Assembly (NCBI RefSeq): GCF_018688495.1
Contig: NZ_CP061320.1
Coordinates: 1,398,586 to 1,462,585, forward strand
DNA length: 64,000 nt
Direction: 5' to 3'
DNA from: Polynucleobacter sp. Adler-ghost
Lineage (GTDB): Bacteria > Pseudomonadota > Gammaproteobacteria > Burkholderiales > Burkholderiaceae
Shown: piece by piece, positions 44,061-51,224 of the stretch
How the letters are laid out: every line of letters begins with the position of its first letter
Position numbering within the stretch: the first letter of the stretch is position 1
Position numbers and translations under genes: made by a program
Notes under the pieces: model-generated
The model's input: the letters and a program-made list of their open reading frames with translations, nothing else
What the model was told of the DNA's origin: nothing
Database searches by the model: none

Positions 44061-44525
44061 TCAAGTCTCCAATTTATATCCGCAATATCTGCAGTCCGAA
44101 GTATCAGCGGGATTTTTGCCTCCGCACTTACAACACTCAATCTGACCGCCATCTAGTAACTTCGATTTGCGAATTGCCGTCAACTCCTGTTCGAGCCCAT
44201 GAGCGTAAACCAAGGCTTCCTCAATGGTTGGATACATTTGCTCCCTACATACGAACTTGTTGAATACATCATTCTTTTGAATGTCATATTTCTTTGACAA
44301 AAATAACTTATAGGCATCATTATTTAAATCACGACTGCCATCAAAGCCAACCTCGTCTACAACTACTTCAACTTCCGCTGGCTTTAGAACCAATACCAGT
44401 ATTAATGAAAGAAGCGGCGATATTAAGAAACTGAGGAAAAACCAAGCAATTCCAGACCGACCTTTACTTCTGGCAACTATCGCCACAACAATACAAAAAG
44501 CAATCCAAAAAAATACATAGCCCAT
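44061..44525 (-). CDS. Small membrane protein with C-terminal zinc ribbon
   Basis: A 154-residue protein of unknown function and the last gene of the element's operon. Two membrane helices lie at about residues 3-19 and 25-48. A soluble helical middle part follows. The C-terminal zinc ribbon has C131xxC134 (ECCKCGG) and C145xxC148 (DCRYCGYKL). The short loop between the helices places the ribbon domain on the same side as the N-terminus. It starts 8 bases after the upstream gene. Cargo role is unknown. Confidence 0.65.
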   Translation of the reverse strand: MGYVFFWIAFCIVVAIVARSKGRSGIAWFFLSFLISPLLSLILVLVLKPAEVEVVVDEVGFDGSRDLNNDAYKLFLSKKYDIQKNDVFNKFVCREQMYPTIEEALVYAHGLEQELTAIRKSKLLDGGQIECCKCGGKNPADTSDCRYCGYKLET

Positions 44526-44533
44526 GTCGCCCC

Positions 44534-45046
44534 CTACCAGTTAGACTTTTTATCATTCATTACACACTCAGCAATTTTCTTATCCATTGCAAGTAATTGG
44601 CTTTCAGCCTCTTCGTATCCTGTTCCCCAGACCTTTGCAATTGGCTGATGACTTGTTGATGACTCAACCGATGCACCCCACCCTAATGTTCCACTTGTTT
44701 TGACTTGCTTGTAACCAATATCAGTATTGGTAATTCTGAACCGACCATCTTTGGCTTCAAAGATATATTTCGCTTGAAGGCTTTGGCGAAGAAGCAGATA
44801 AATGTATTCAAATCTAGCAGTAGCGATTAATTTGTCATCGCCTGTATAAGAAAACAAGTTTTGAGTTGTTGAATTACCGATATTGTCATTCTTTAGTATC
44901 TCGGCCATGCAACCTTTGCCTTTGGCTGTAATTTGGGCAGCAGTTCCAGTAGTTGTAAAAACTTCAGTTTCAACTTTTTCAATTACATCAGCAAAGGCTG
45001 GAAGAGAAAAGATTGTAAGGGCTAGGATAAATATGAATCGTTTCAT
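44534..45046 (-). CDS. Predicted periplasmic protein, unknown function
   Basis: A protein of about 170 residues with a clean signal peptide (MKRFIFILALTIFSLPAFA, cleavage after AFA). The mature part is a mixed alpha/beta domain with an ARFEYIYLLLRQSLQAKYIF helix and two cysteines (KGCMAEI, AECVMND) that could pair. I recognise no family with confidence. I place the start at 45046 because GAG stands upstream and the signal peptide then begins at once; an ATG at 45058 adds four residues. It lies between a lipoprotein and a membrane protein gene, forming an envelope-directed group at the element's end. Confidence 0.6.
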   Translation of the reverse strand: MKRFIFILALTIFSLPAFADVIEKVETEVFTTTGTAAQITAKGKGCMAEILKNDNIGNSTTQNLFSYTGDDKLIATARFEYIYLLLRQSLQAKYIFEAKDGRFRITNTDIGYKQVKTSGTLGWGASVESSTSHQPIAKVWGTGYEEAESQLLAMDKKIAECVMNDKKSNW

Positions 45047-45063
45047 AGGTTTTCTCATTTAGA

Positions 45064-45486
45064 TTAAAAAGCAGTTGGATAAATAGATGGACTACCGTTA
45101 CCTGAAGTTCCATACCTAAATACTGACTGGGAATTATCCTTCACATTGAATTTCACTTCAGTTAAGCCGCCGCCGCACACGCCATTGGGTTCAGCGCTCA
45201 CGATATATTCACCTACAGGCAGATTTAGAACAACCTTCTCGGATGTATCTAAGTCAGCAATGCTTTTTCCATTCAGATAAATCTTGGTAGAACAGGCAAC
45301 TCCCATAATCCCGCTATCTCGCTTAACTATAAAGATTCCTGAATTCCTAGATGGCAATAGATACTGCCTTCCACCATCCAATACTCTTGAATCAGGAATC
45401 TGTATTGCCTCGCTTGTTGACACAGGAGTTGAAGCACACCCCGTAAGAATGAAAAAGAGAAAACTACAGCATGCGAATCTAATCAC
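45064..45486 (-). CDS. Predicted lipoprotein (DUF2846-like)
   Basis: A 140-residue protein with a lipoprotein signal (FACCSFLFFILTGCASTP; lipobox LTGC, Cys17). The mature domain is strand-rich: IFIVKRDSG, KIYLNGKSIADL and LNLPVGEYIVSAEP resemble the DUF2846 pattern of a small-ligand beta sandwich; I am only moderately sure of that. The start is GTG at 45486, giving a GTGA overlap with the HNH-HIT gene, so expression is coupled. Ala at +2 of the lipoprotein suggests outer-membrane sorting, by the known Lol rule. Confidence 0.65.
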   Translation of the reverse strand: MIRFACCSFLFFILTGCASTPVSTSEAIQIPDSRVLDGGRQYLLPSRNSGIFIVKRDSGIMGVACSTKIYLNGKSIADLDTSEKVVLNLPVGEYIVSAEPNGVCGGGLTEVKFNVKDNSQSVFRYGTSGNGSPSIYPTAF

Positions 45487-46487
45487 TTCTTATCCTCATA
45501 ATGACCCATATTGGGGATTACATGGCGGACTCCACCCTTAGGGCTCTCGACATCACCCCTTCTTCTTGGGATGAGGTGAACATGGCAATGCCACACTGAT
45601 TGCCCAGCAGTTTCACCGCAATTCATGCCAATGTTATATCCATCGATAGAAACATCTAATTTATCAAGATACTCTTTTTGAGTAGCAATAAGTTGATGTA
45701 TTGCATTAATCTCAGGTTGCGTGAGACCAAAATAGTCCATTACATGCCGTTTGGGAATAAAGAGTGAGTGGTGTTGAGTTACGGGAAATCCATCTCTAAC
45801 TACATAAGCGAGAGAATTTTCATCAACTATTCGCTCTTTGTTGATGTTTTGAACATCGCAGAAAAGACACCCATCTTTTCGATGCTCATAAAAATCATCT
45901 AAATTTCTAAAGTCTGAATCATCCCTATTATTCTTTTGAGCATTGCACACATAACAAAGTGATTGATAGTTGCTGATGTCATCCTTGCCGCCAAGACTTT
46001 TAGGGTGAATGTGGTCAACTTCTAAACTGCGTTTATCGGCAGACACTCCACATAAATCACACCTAAACTTTGAGCGCTTCAAAACCTCATAGCGAATTGA
46101 GCCAGATATTGGTCTTCTACCACGCTTACGATGCTCCCAATGGTCGCCATTGCGTTTTATTTCATACTCCTGAATTTTTTTATGACAAAGTTCTATCAAC
46201 TCACTCTTCTCGGCAGCGCTAAATTGCTGGGAATCCTTCAGTAAGTATGTATTTTTATCTTTTTCAGTAATACCCCTATTGTTAGTCAAAACCTTTCCAA
46301 CCATGTTTTTTACTATTTCAGAGTAATAATCAATCTGAGTAGGGTCGTGATTTAGGATGGCTTGAGCAATCTCTTCAACGGTAGCCTTACCATCGTGCCT
46401 AAGCAATTCCATCAGCATCACAGGCTGATATATGTGGCTCATTGACATATCTTCAATGATAAATTTTTTTAGTTCGCTAAAGGTCAC
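45483..46487 (-). CDS. Winged-helix / HNH nuclease / HIT hydrolase fusion
   Basis: A 334-residue three-part protein. Residues 1-85 look like a winged-helix domain (VMLMELLRHDGKATVEEIAQ). Residues 138-190 are an HNH nuclease with C143xxC146, D158-H159 in VDHIHP, N173 and C178xxC181. Residues 205-312 are a HIT domain with the zinc pair C207xxC210, H248 and the triad HCHVH (H300, H302, H304). All key residues are intact. HNH enzymes cut DNA; HIT enzymes act on nucleotide phosphates or nucleotidylated substrates. HNH proteins accompany P27-type terminases in cos phages, so a packaging role is possible; a defence role against phage is the alternative. Start is GTG at 46487 with GGAA upstream. Confidence 0.85.
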   Translation of the reverse strand: MTFSELKKFIIEDMSMSHIYQPVMLMELLRHDGKATVEEIAQAILNHDPTQIDYYSEIVKNMVGKVLTNNRGITEKDKNTYLLKDSQQFSAAEKSELIELCHKKIQEYEIKRNGDHWEHRKRGRRPISGSIRYEVLKRSKFRCDLCGVSADKRSLEVDHIHPKSLGGKDDISNYQSLCYVCNAQKNNRDDSDFRNLDDFYEHRKDGCLFCDVQNINKERIVDENSLAYVVRDGFPVTQHHSLFIPKRHVMDYFGLTQPEINAIHQLIATQKEYLDKLDVSIDGYNIGMNCGETAGQSVWHCHVHLIPRRRGDVESPKGGVRHVIPNMGHYEDKK

Positions 46488-46512
46488 TGCGATTCCAATA
46501 GATTTCTATAAT

Positions 46513-46671
46513 TTACTTTGCGCTATTATTTTTTTGCTTCAGTTCATCGAGTATTTCCTCAAGTAGATAGACCCTTTTGTTGATTTTGAAATACCAACAA
46601 ATTACCTCTCTACCCAATAGAAAAAACAATATCAACACTACTAAAGCGCCAATTGCTCCGTAATTATCCAT
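46513..46671 (-). CDS. Small single-pass membrane protein, 52 residues
   Basis: A short gene between the terminase subunit and the HNH-HIT gene. It encodes about 52 residues: MDNYG, a hydrophobic helix (AIGALVVLILFFLLG), a short basic stretch and a charged helix (VYLLEEILDELKQKNN). AGGAG stands seven bases before the ATG. The size, membrane helix and operon position make it look real, in the style of phage small membrane proteins. Function unknown. Confidence 0.65.
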   Translation of the reverse strand: MDNYGAIGALVVLILFFLLGREVICWYFKINKRVYLLEEILDELKQKNNSAK

Positions 46672-46724
46672 TTCACTACTCCTATCTCATTAATTCTAAT
46701 TACTGTAACCGATAGTATGTCAGT

Positions 46725-47183
46725 CTAATCACTCGGAAAGGGCAGAATGTCATATACACCCCTCTCGGGCATTTGCATGGTGGTTGTGGGCAATCGAGAA
46801 GCGGGAGTTAACCCCAACTCACGACTCAACTTAATAATGTTCTGAGTTGCGCCATCTCGCACCTTTAGCCAAGGGTTTTGCTTCCCATTAATAACAATCT
46901 CAGAACCACTCCCCAAAAACCCAGTTGTCGCATCACAATAGACTTGCAACTCGTCAGCCAAGAATAGAACTGGGTATTTATAGGATTCAGGCTCAAATCC
47001 ATAGACCCTACTGATGAAATTCATTGTCTCCTCTATAAATCTTGCTTTTGAAAAGGCACTAGGGTCATCGAGCCATTCTGCGACAGGAATTCGACATCGC
47101 ATATCAACAGGAATTTCAGCCAGTTGATTTTTAACTCTAATGTTGAGCGCCTTTCTAATCTCTATAGGTGTTTTGTATCTCAT
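46725..47183 (-). CDS. P27-family phage terminase small subunit (TerS)
   Basis: A 152-residue protein. The C-terminal part reads NGKQNPWLKVRDGATQNI (residues 99-116) and LSRELGLTPASR (119-130), which is the signature of P27-type terminase small subunits. The N-terminal part is helical as expected. TerS selects phage DNA for packaging and hands it to the large subunit; no large subunit is encoded here. In phage satellites such a TerS redirects the helper's packaging motor. AGGAG lies seven bases before the ATG at 47183. Identification rests on motif recall, not a search. Confidence 0.8.
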   Translation of the reverse strand: MRYKTPIEIRKALNIRVKNQLAEIPVDMRCRIPVAEWLDDPSAFSKARFIEETMNFISRVYGFEPESYKYPVLFLADELQVYCDATTGFLGSGSEIVINGKQNPWLKVRDGATQNIIKLSRELGLTPASRLPTTTMQMPERGVYDILPFPSD

Positions 47184-47193
47184 AGTTTTCTCC

Positions 47194-47367
47194 TCAATTG
47201 GACATCTGCGAAAAATTTGTAGCCGACTTGCTTGAAAAGAGTCTCCAAAATAAAAGAGTTTCTAGCCATAAATTGGGGGTGAGGAAAACATAAATATTCT
47301 GAAACTTATGAAAGTTCCCCATATTTGCTCGAAGTTTTAGAAGTTTTAGAAGTTGTCGAAGTTCCAT
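47194..47367 (-). CDS. Possible small protein (57 residues) overlapping 9-bp repeats
   Basis: An open frame immediately after the replication ATPase gene. GGGAGG lies nine bases before its ATG and its stop overlaps the Shine-Dalgarno of terS (TTGAGGAG), so ribosome handover is plausible. The N-terminal part is built by the 9-bp repeats (LRQLLKLLKLR). The rest (FQNIYVFLTPNLWLETLLFW) is hydrophobic. It could be a genuine small protein, a leader, or a fortuitous frame over a replication origin. Confidence 0.45.
   Translation of the reverse strand: MELRQLLKLLKLRANMGNFHKFQNIYVFLTPNLWLETLLFWRLFSSKSATNFSQMSN
47331..47366 (+). repeat. Four tandem 9-bp repeats (iteron-like)
   Basis: Units GAAGTTTTA, GAAGTTTTA, GAAGTTGTC and GAAGTTCCA follow each other without gaps, next to the 3' end of the replication ATPase gene. 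Tandem short repeats beside a rep gene are typical of iteron origins. The 9-bp period equals three codons, so they could instead be a protein repeat. Confidence 0.55.
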
Positions 47368-47371
47368 GTTT

Positions 47372-48421
47372 TTAGACCTCCCACTCTTTTCGTAGTTGCT
47401 CCGCATATTCAGGGTCTATAACCCCATACTTAAAGCCAATCGTTGAGGCTGGGCTTGCAGTCCACTTAGGGTCTGGGCTCTTGCCAGCGCAATATCTCCT
47501 GAGAACCGCATCAATGCGGCTACGGCTAAAGCCAGCCTTGTTATCTATGGCGATAGTTCGTAACTCAGTCGCCGTCTTGGATATAGGCGAGATATGCTCC
47601 AAGATGAACTTAATCACAGGCTGGTCATCGGCTAGGTTCTTTTGATACTCATTGATTGCCAAAGTATCTACATGGTGGTCTAGCCTCTTCACCTCTCTAT
47701 CAGGAGTAATCAAGAAACTTTCATCACGAATATCAGCCCTAGTCTTATCCTTTAGGGTCGAGACTGTGATGGTGCTATCGGGATTTCGGACTGAGATTAA
47801 GTAAATCAATTCATCAAAGTCATTTCTCAGGTCGCCAGTGCCTTCAAAGATTGGCTTGCCCTCTTTATCATCGTGCTTATTCGTATGAGCCAAGCAGATA
47901 ACTGTGATGCCTTTGGTGGTCAGCGTTCTGAGTAGTGAATTAAATTGCTTTGACTTAGTTTTATTCATCATGTCCCCAAATTTCTTTAGGGTGTCCAAAA
48001 CAATCACCACCTTCGAGAAGTCGCCCTCTGCCGTTGAGATTTGTCGCAACTCTTCGATAACCTTTTCGGCTGTCCCATTAGTCAGGTCTGGGTTAATAAG
48101 GGTATATCCATACTCCATGGCGTGAAACTTGTAGTCCTTAATGTCGCTGGCTGAAGCATCAGCATTGATATACATAACCCTGTAACCCGCCTTTGCCATC
48201 TCGCCAGCGATATGAACCATTAGAGTGGTCTTGCCGCCGTTCGCTTTAGAGCAGATAACTACCATGTGCCCCTCGGGTATCAATTGCCGCCATGCAAATT
48301 TGGCATCAGCAATGTTTTGAATAATCTCTTCTGTAACTTCCATAGATAAGAGTCCTTTGAATGGGTCGTTATTGAGGAAAACAACTTTTTGCTCGTTTAG
48401 CAACTTTTCAAGTTGGCTCAT
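47372..48421 (-). CDS. RepA-like RecA-fold ATPase (AAA_25 type)
   Basis: A 349-residue replication ATPase of the kind found in plasmids and satellites, probably a hexameric helicase or loader. The Walker A is SKANGGKTT (residues 58-66), with Ser in place of the usual first Gly. Walker B is VVIVLD (138-143), and LAHTNKHD (177-184) fits the sensor/His motif. The C-terminal part (about 265-330) looks like a winged-helix domain. The ATG overlaps the primase stop (ATGA). With the primase it gives the element its own replication module. Confidence 0.85.
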   Translation of the reverse strand: MSQLEKLLNEQKVVFLNNDPFKGLLSMEVTEEIIQNIADAKFAWRQLIPEGHMVVICSKANGGKTTLMVHIAGEMAKAGYRVMYINADASASDIKDYKFHAMEYGYTLINPDLTNGTAEKVIEELRQISTAEGDFSKVVIVLDTLKKFGDMMNKTKSKQFNSLLRTLTTKGITVICLAHTNKHDDKEGKPIFEGTGDLRNDFDELIYLISVRNPDSTITVSTLKDKTRADIRDESFLITPDREVKRLDHHVDTLAINEYQKNLADDQPVIKFILEHISPISKTATELRTIAIDNKAGFSRSRIDAVLRRYCAGKSPDPKWTASPASTIGFKYGVIDPEYAEQLRKEWEV

Positions 48422-49245
48422 GCTCTTGCCCCCTTGGTGAAGTAATCATTCCAATCGGTATAGCCTTCTGTGTTTTGACCAAAATCAGGAATGAGAATTA
48501 AGCCGTTTACTGCCGCTGATGCTTTCTCTGCATAAGCCTTGCCCACAGAATCAGCATCGCCAGCAATCACAATCTGGACATTAGGTAGTTGCTCTCGCAA
48601 TGCGCTGGCAACATTAATTAAATTTCCAGCATTGAAAGCAACAATCGTTAAACACTGCGTATCTTCATAAACAGAAGCGGCGGTTGCATATCCCTCAGCA
48701 ACATAAATTGGCTTACCTTCACGAATCTCACCAATGAAGTGGCATCCCGCTTGCATTTGACCGCCTTTGAGAAATTTCTTATTTCCCTCGGTATCTATGA
48801 ATTGGATTGTTTGAATGTCGCCCAGCACTGAGTAAACAGGGATTAAGAGACTGTCTTCAATGGCTCTTATTCCGTATGCTCCAACTTGCTTCCTTATCAA
48901 GTAAGGATGGCTAGCAGAAGCCTCAGAAGCCTTGCTAAACAGTTCCTCTGCCCGCTTTGAAGCCTGAACATAGGCAAGTTTTCGTTTGGCGTCATGGGCT
49001 TTTTTTAGAGCCTCAGACTGAGCCTTTCTTTTTGCATAATCAGCAGATGAAGAGTCGTTTTGATTAGCAAACCAAAAATATTTTTCGCCCGTTCGCCAAT
49101 CGTGAAGATAGCCAGCAAGTCCATCATCAAATAATTTTGCCGATACAGAATTGTTCCGACCAAAGCGAATAAATTTGCCAGCAAAGATTTCAGGCTTAGG
49201 CTCAAACCCATGTGAACGAATGAAGTCTTGAAAAGAATTATTCAT
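48418..49245 (-). CDS. TOPRIM-domain primase (satellite/plasmid type)
   Basis: A 275-residue protein with a C-terminal TOPRIM domain: E184 (YVAEGYATAAS), D230-x-D232 (VIAGDADSVGKAY) and the closing TDWNDY (263-268). The N-terminal 60 residues (KFIRFGRNNSVSAKLFDDG, YLHDWRTGE) resemble the zinc-less N-terminal region of P4-type and TraC-type primases. It should make RNA primers for the element's replication. It overlaps the small gene upstream by 8 bases and the ATPase gene downstream by 4. Confidence 0.85.
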   Translation of the reverse strand: MNNSFQDFIRSHGFEPKPEIFAGKFIRFGRNNSVSAKLFDDGLAGYLHDWRTGEKYFWFANQNDSSSADYAKRKAQSEALKKAHDAKRKLAYVQASKRAEELFSKASEASASHPYLIRKQVGAYGIRAIEDSLLIPVYSVLGDIQTIQFIDTEGNKKFLKGGQMQAGCHFIGEIREGKPIYVAEGYATAASVYEDTQCLTIVAFNAGNLINVASALREQLPNVQIVIAGDADSVGKAYAEKASAAVNGLILIPDFGQNTEGYTDWNDYFTKGARA

Positions 49246-49405
49246 TATTCAACCCCCCCGATGCAATCAACCAATCAGCCATTGCCAACGGAAGCAATCC
49301 ATAGCAAGCCATTTGCACTACAAATTGTTTGAGTTTTGCTTTAAAATTGAGGCTGCCCGAAGTAGTAACTAAGCCCGTTCCAGCGGGCTTTTTTATTGGT
49401 TTCAT
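49238..49405 (-). CDS. Small membrane protein, 55 residues
   Basis: A short gene whose ATG overlaps the stop of the AlpA-like gene (ATGA) and whose stop overlaps the primase start by 8 bases. Protein: a basic N-terminal part (MKPIKKPAGTG), then a hydrophobic helix (FVVQMACYGLLPLAMADWLIAS). The double coupling argues for a real gene. The same DNA contains a plus-strand terminator hairpin. Function unknown. Confidence 0.6.
   Translation of the reverse strand: MKPIKKPAGTGLVTTSGSLNFKAKLKQFVVQMACYGLLPLAMADWLIASGGLNNE
49371..49396 (+). terminator. Plus-strand terminator inside the satellite operon
   Basis: An AAGCCCG / CGGGCTT stem with a 6-base loop followed by TTTTTAT on the plus strand. Every element gene is on the minus strand, so it would stop antisense transcription entering the regulator region from attL's side. 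On the minus strand there is no T-run, so it should not halt the operon. Confidence 0.6.
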
Positions 49406-49629
49406 AGGACTTCTCCACGAACCAACTTTGCAACCTCGCCAACTGGAAATTGCAGTTTGCCGCCAATTTTGATTGGAATAATTCCGTGAAACGAACCTGT
49501 TTGGCACAGGTGCTTACGGATTGTTTGGGTTGCTGTGTTTGTTGCTATGCCCAATTCATGAGTAAGGATGTTATCCCTACCATTGGCTAGACGAGCCAAG
49601 CCTTCAGGAATTTCTTGAAAAGATTTCAT
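49402..49629 (-). CDS. AlpA-like helix-turn-helix regulator
   Basis: A 75-residue DNA-binding protein. A helix-turn-helix is suggested by TNTATQTIRKHLCQTG followed by the winged FHGIIPIKIGGKLQFPVGEVAKLV, the AlpA/MerR-like layout. Such proteins activate integrase/excision or replication genes in P4-like satellites. First gene of the operon; GGAG lies nine bases before its ATG, with a leader of about 120 bases from the predicted promoter. Family assignment is by pattern, so AlpA specifically is likely, not certain. Confidence 0.65.
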   Translation of the reverse strand: MKSFQEIPEGLARLANGRDNILTHELGIATNTATQTIRKHLCQTGSFHGIIPIKIGGKLQFPVGEVAKLVRGEVL

Positions 49630-49730
49630 CAGTAATGCTCCAAAAAGATGAGTTCATTCCTCGCCACATAGCGGGAACTATCTTGTCTTGTCTTTTTGAA
49701 ACTGTTACTGCTCTTATCTTGTATGTGCGA

Positions 49731-49747
49731 TTACATTAAAAATGTAA
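49731..49747. promoter_or_regulatory. 17-bp operator-like palindrome
   Basis: TTACATT-AAA-AATGTAA, seven-base perfect arms, lying just downstream of the predicted -10 box of the satellite operon. The position would let a bound repressor block transcription start. Confidence 0.5.
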
Positions 49748-49757
49748 CGACATCCTT

Positions 49758-49786
49758 AGTGTAGGGTAAACAAACAATCAATTCAA
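49758..49786 (-). promoter_or_regulatory. Predicted promoter of the satellite operon
   Basis: On the minus strand, -35 TTGAAT (49781-49786), a 17-base spacer and -10 TACACT (49758-49763). Transcription would start near 49751 and run through the AlpA-like gene to the terminator at 44001. The 228-base region around it (49630-49857) holds no gene; it separates the integrase from the operon and also contains two TATCTTGT copies. Confidence 0.55.
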
Positions 49787-49857
49787 GGGCAAATATAGAA
49801 ATATCTGCGTATATAAATTCGGACTGTTAAGTTTTCTTAATCTTTTGTGTAATACAT

Positions 49858-51195
49858 CTATACAACCCGCAATCCTTTTGCTTCAACTGTCGGCAATGGA
49901 ATACCCGCTTCAGTTAAAAGCCAATCAACATAGCCGTTGTGCCACTTAGCAAGCAACTCGATTGGTATATCAAGATAGTGCTTATCTCTAATACTTTGCG
50001 GCGCATGACCTTGGATTCTTGCCCCAGCACCATCAGGTTGTTCAGCCCAAATAAACAACGATGCAAAAGACCTTCTTAATCCATGAATTGATAGGTGAGG
50101 TATGCCAGCCAATGCGATGGCTTGGTTATGCGCAATTCGAGGCTCAGTAATAAATCCTTCCTTCGCCTCCAGACTGCTAAATACATACTCGTTCCGTCTG
50201 GGTAATGAATCAATCAACTGCTCCATATACAGATTTAAAGGGATGTAGCGACCCTCAGTCTTAATCTTGTCCTTTAACCACACAGTCTTGGCTTTGAAGT
50301 CCACATCAGACCATTTCAGGGTGATTAACTCGCCTCTTCTTGCGCCAGTAATCAGTAAGCACTGAAGATATGCGGAGATAACTTTGTTAGATAATTTTTG
50401 AACCGCAGTGAACCAGTCGGCAATATTATTTTTTCGTAATACATCGCCATCCTTCTTGCTGTTCTTGCTAGGCAATATTGCTAAAAGACTATCTTCAGAA
50501 ACAGTCTCACGATTCACAATCGCTCTGTATCTATCATCCTTGGCACACCACCCCCAAAATGTTCTAAACATCTGGAAGCCTTGCCGTGCGTTGTTGGGTC
50601 GTGTTTTTCTCTCTTCGTTAAGCCAATCTTTCAACACGGCTGGGGTTATCTCTGCAAGCCTTAACTGAAGCAACGGATACAAAACTCCTTGCACTGTTAC
50701 CTTGCTACCTCGCTTGTGAGGAATGCCGCCTTGCTGAGTCATGTTGAGGTGGTCTTGAAGATGTCTCTCACCCCACTTCTTACCCTTAGCCAGACCTTTC
50801 AACGGCATGAGTGATTTTTGATACTCGATGTAATCATCCCAAGCATCTTTTACAAGCAACCTCTCCCTATCAGCCTGAGCCTTCTTCTGCTCTTTAACTT
50901 TGGCTTGGGCAAGCCCTTTCTCTTCTCGTTCCTGTCTTGGGTCAATGCCAAGGGCAAACTTGTGCTGAAGGTCGTAGGCAAGTTCTTGAACCTTGTCGAA
51001 CGGAATATCGCCAATTGGATAGCGAACTGTTTTGCCGTGAAGCCGCTTCTCGAAAAAGAAGGACTTTTTACCCGTCTGAGATATACGCAGACCTAAGCCC
51101 CTGATATTGGCATCCCAATAGAGCGTTTGTTGCTTGCCCTCTAAGCATTTGAGGTCTTTGGTTGCGGCTAAGGTGAATTTAAAGGTGGTTTCCAT
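49858..51195 (-). CDS. Tyrosine recombinase / P4-type integrase
   Basis: A 445-residue site-specific recombinase that inserts and excises the element at the fMet tRNA gene. The N-terminal DUF4102-type arm-binding domain (about 10-90) is followed by a core-binding domain and the catalytic domain with R286 (TGARRGEL), H371xxR374 (HGLRR), H397 (GHAP) and Tyr407 (HYLDI): a complete active site. The gene lies next to attR and reads inward, on the same strand as the cargo operon. ATG at 51195 with AGGG upstream. Confidence 0.95.
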   Translation of the reverse strand: METTFKFTLAATKDLKCLEGKQQTLYWDANIRGLGLRISQTGKKSFFFEKRLHGKTVRYPIGDIPFDKVQELAYDLQHKFALGIDPRQEREEKGLAQAKVKEQKKAQADRERLLVKDAWDDYIEYQKSLMPLKGLAKGKKWGERHLQDHLNMTQQGGIPHKRGSKVTVQGVLYPLLQLRLAEITPAVLKDWLNEERKTRPNNARQGFQMFRTFWGWCAKDDRYRAIVNRETVSEDSLLAILPSKNSKKDGDVLRKNNIADWFTAVQKLSNKVISAYLQCLLITGARRGELITLKWSDVDFKAKTVWLKDKIKTEGRYIPLNLYMEQLIDSLPRRNEYVFSSLEAKEGFITEPRIAHNQAIALAGIPHLSIHGLRRSFASLFIWAEQPDGAGARIQGHAPQSIRDKHYLDIPIELLAKWHNGYVDWLLTEAGIPLPTVEAKGLRVV

Positions 51196-51224
51196 TTTTT
51201 GCCCTATTTGCCCCGAAGTTCAAC

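Noticed and set aside
47331-47366. CRISPR-like repeat array
   Set aside because: Units are nine bases and contiguous, without spacers.
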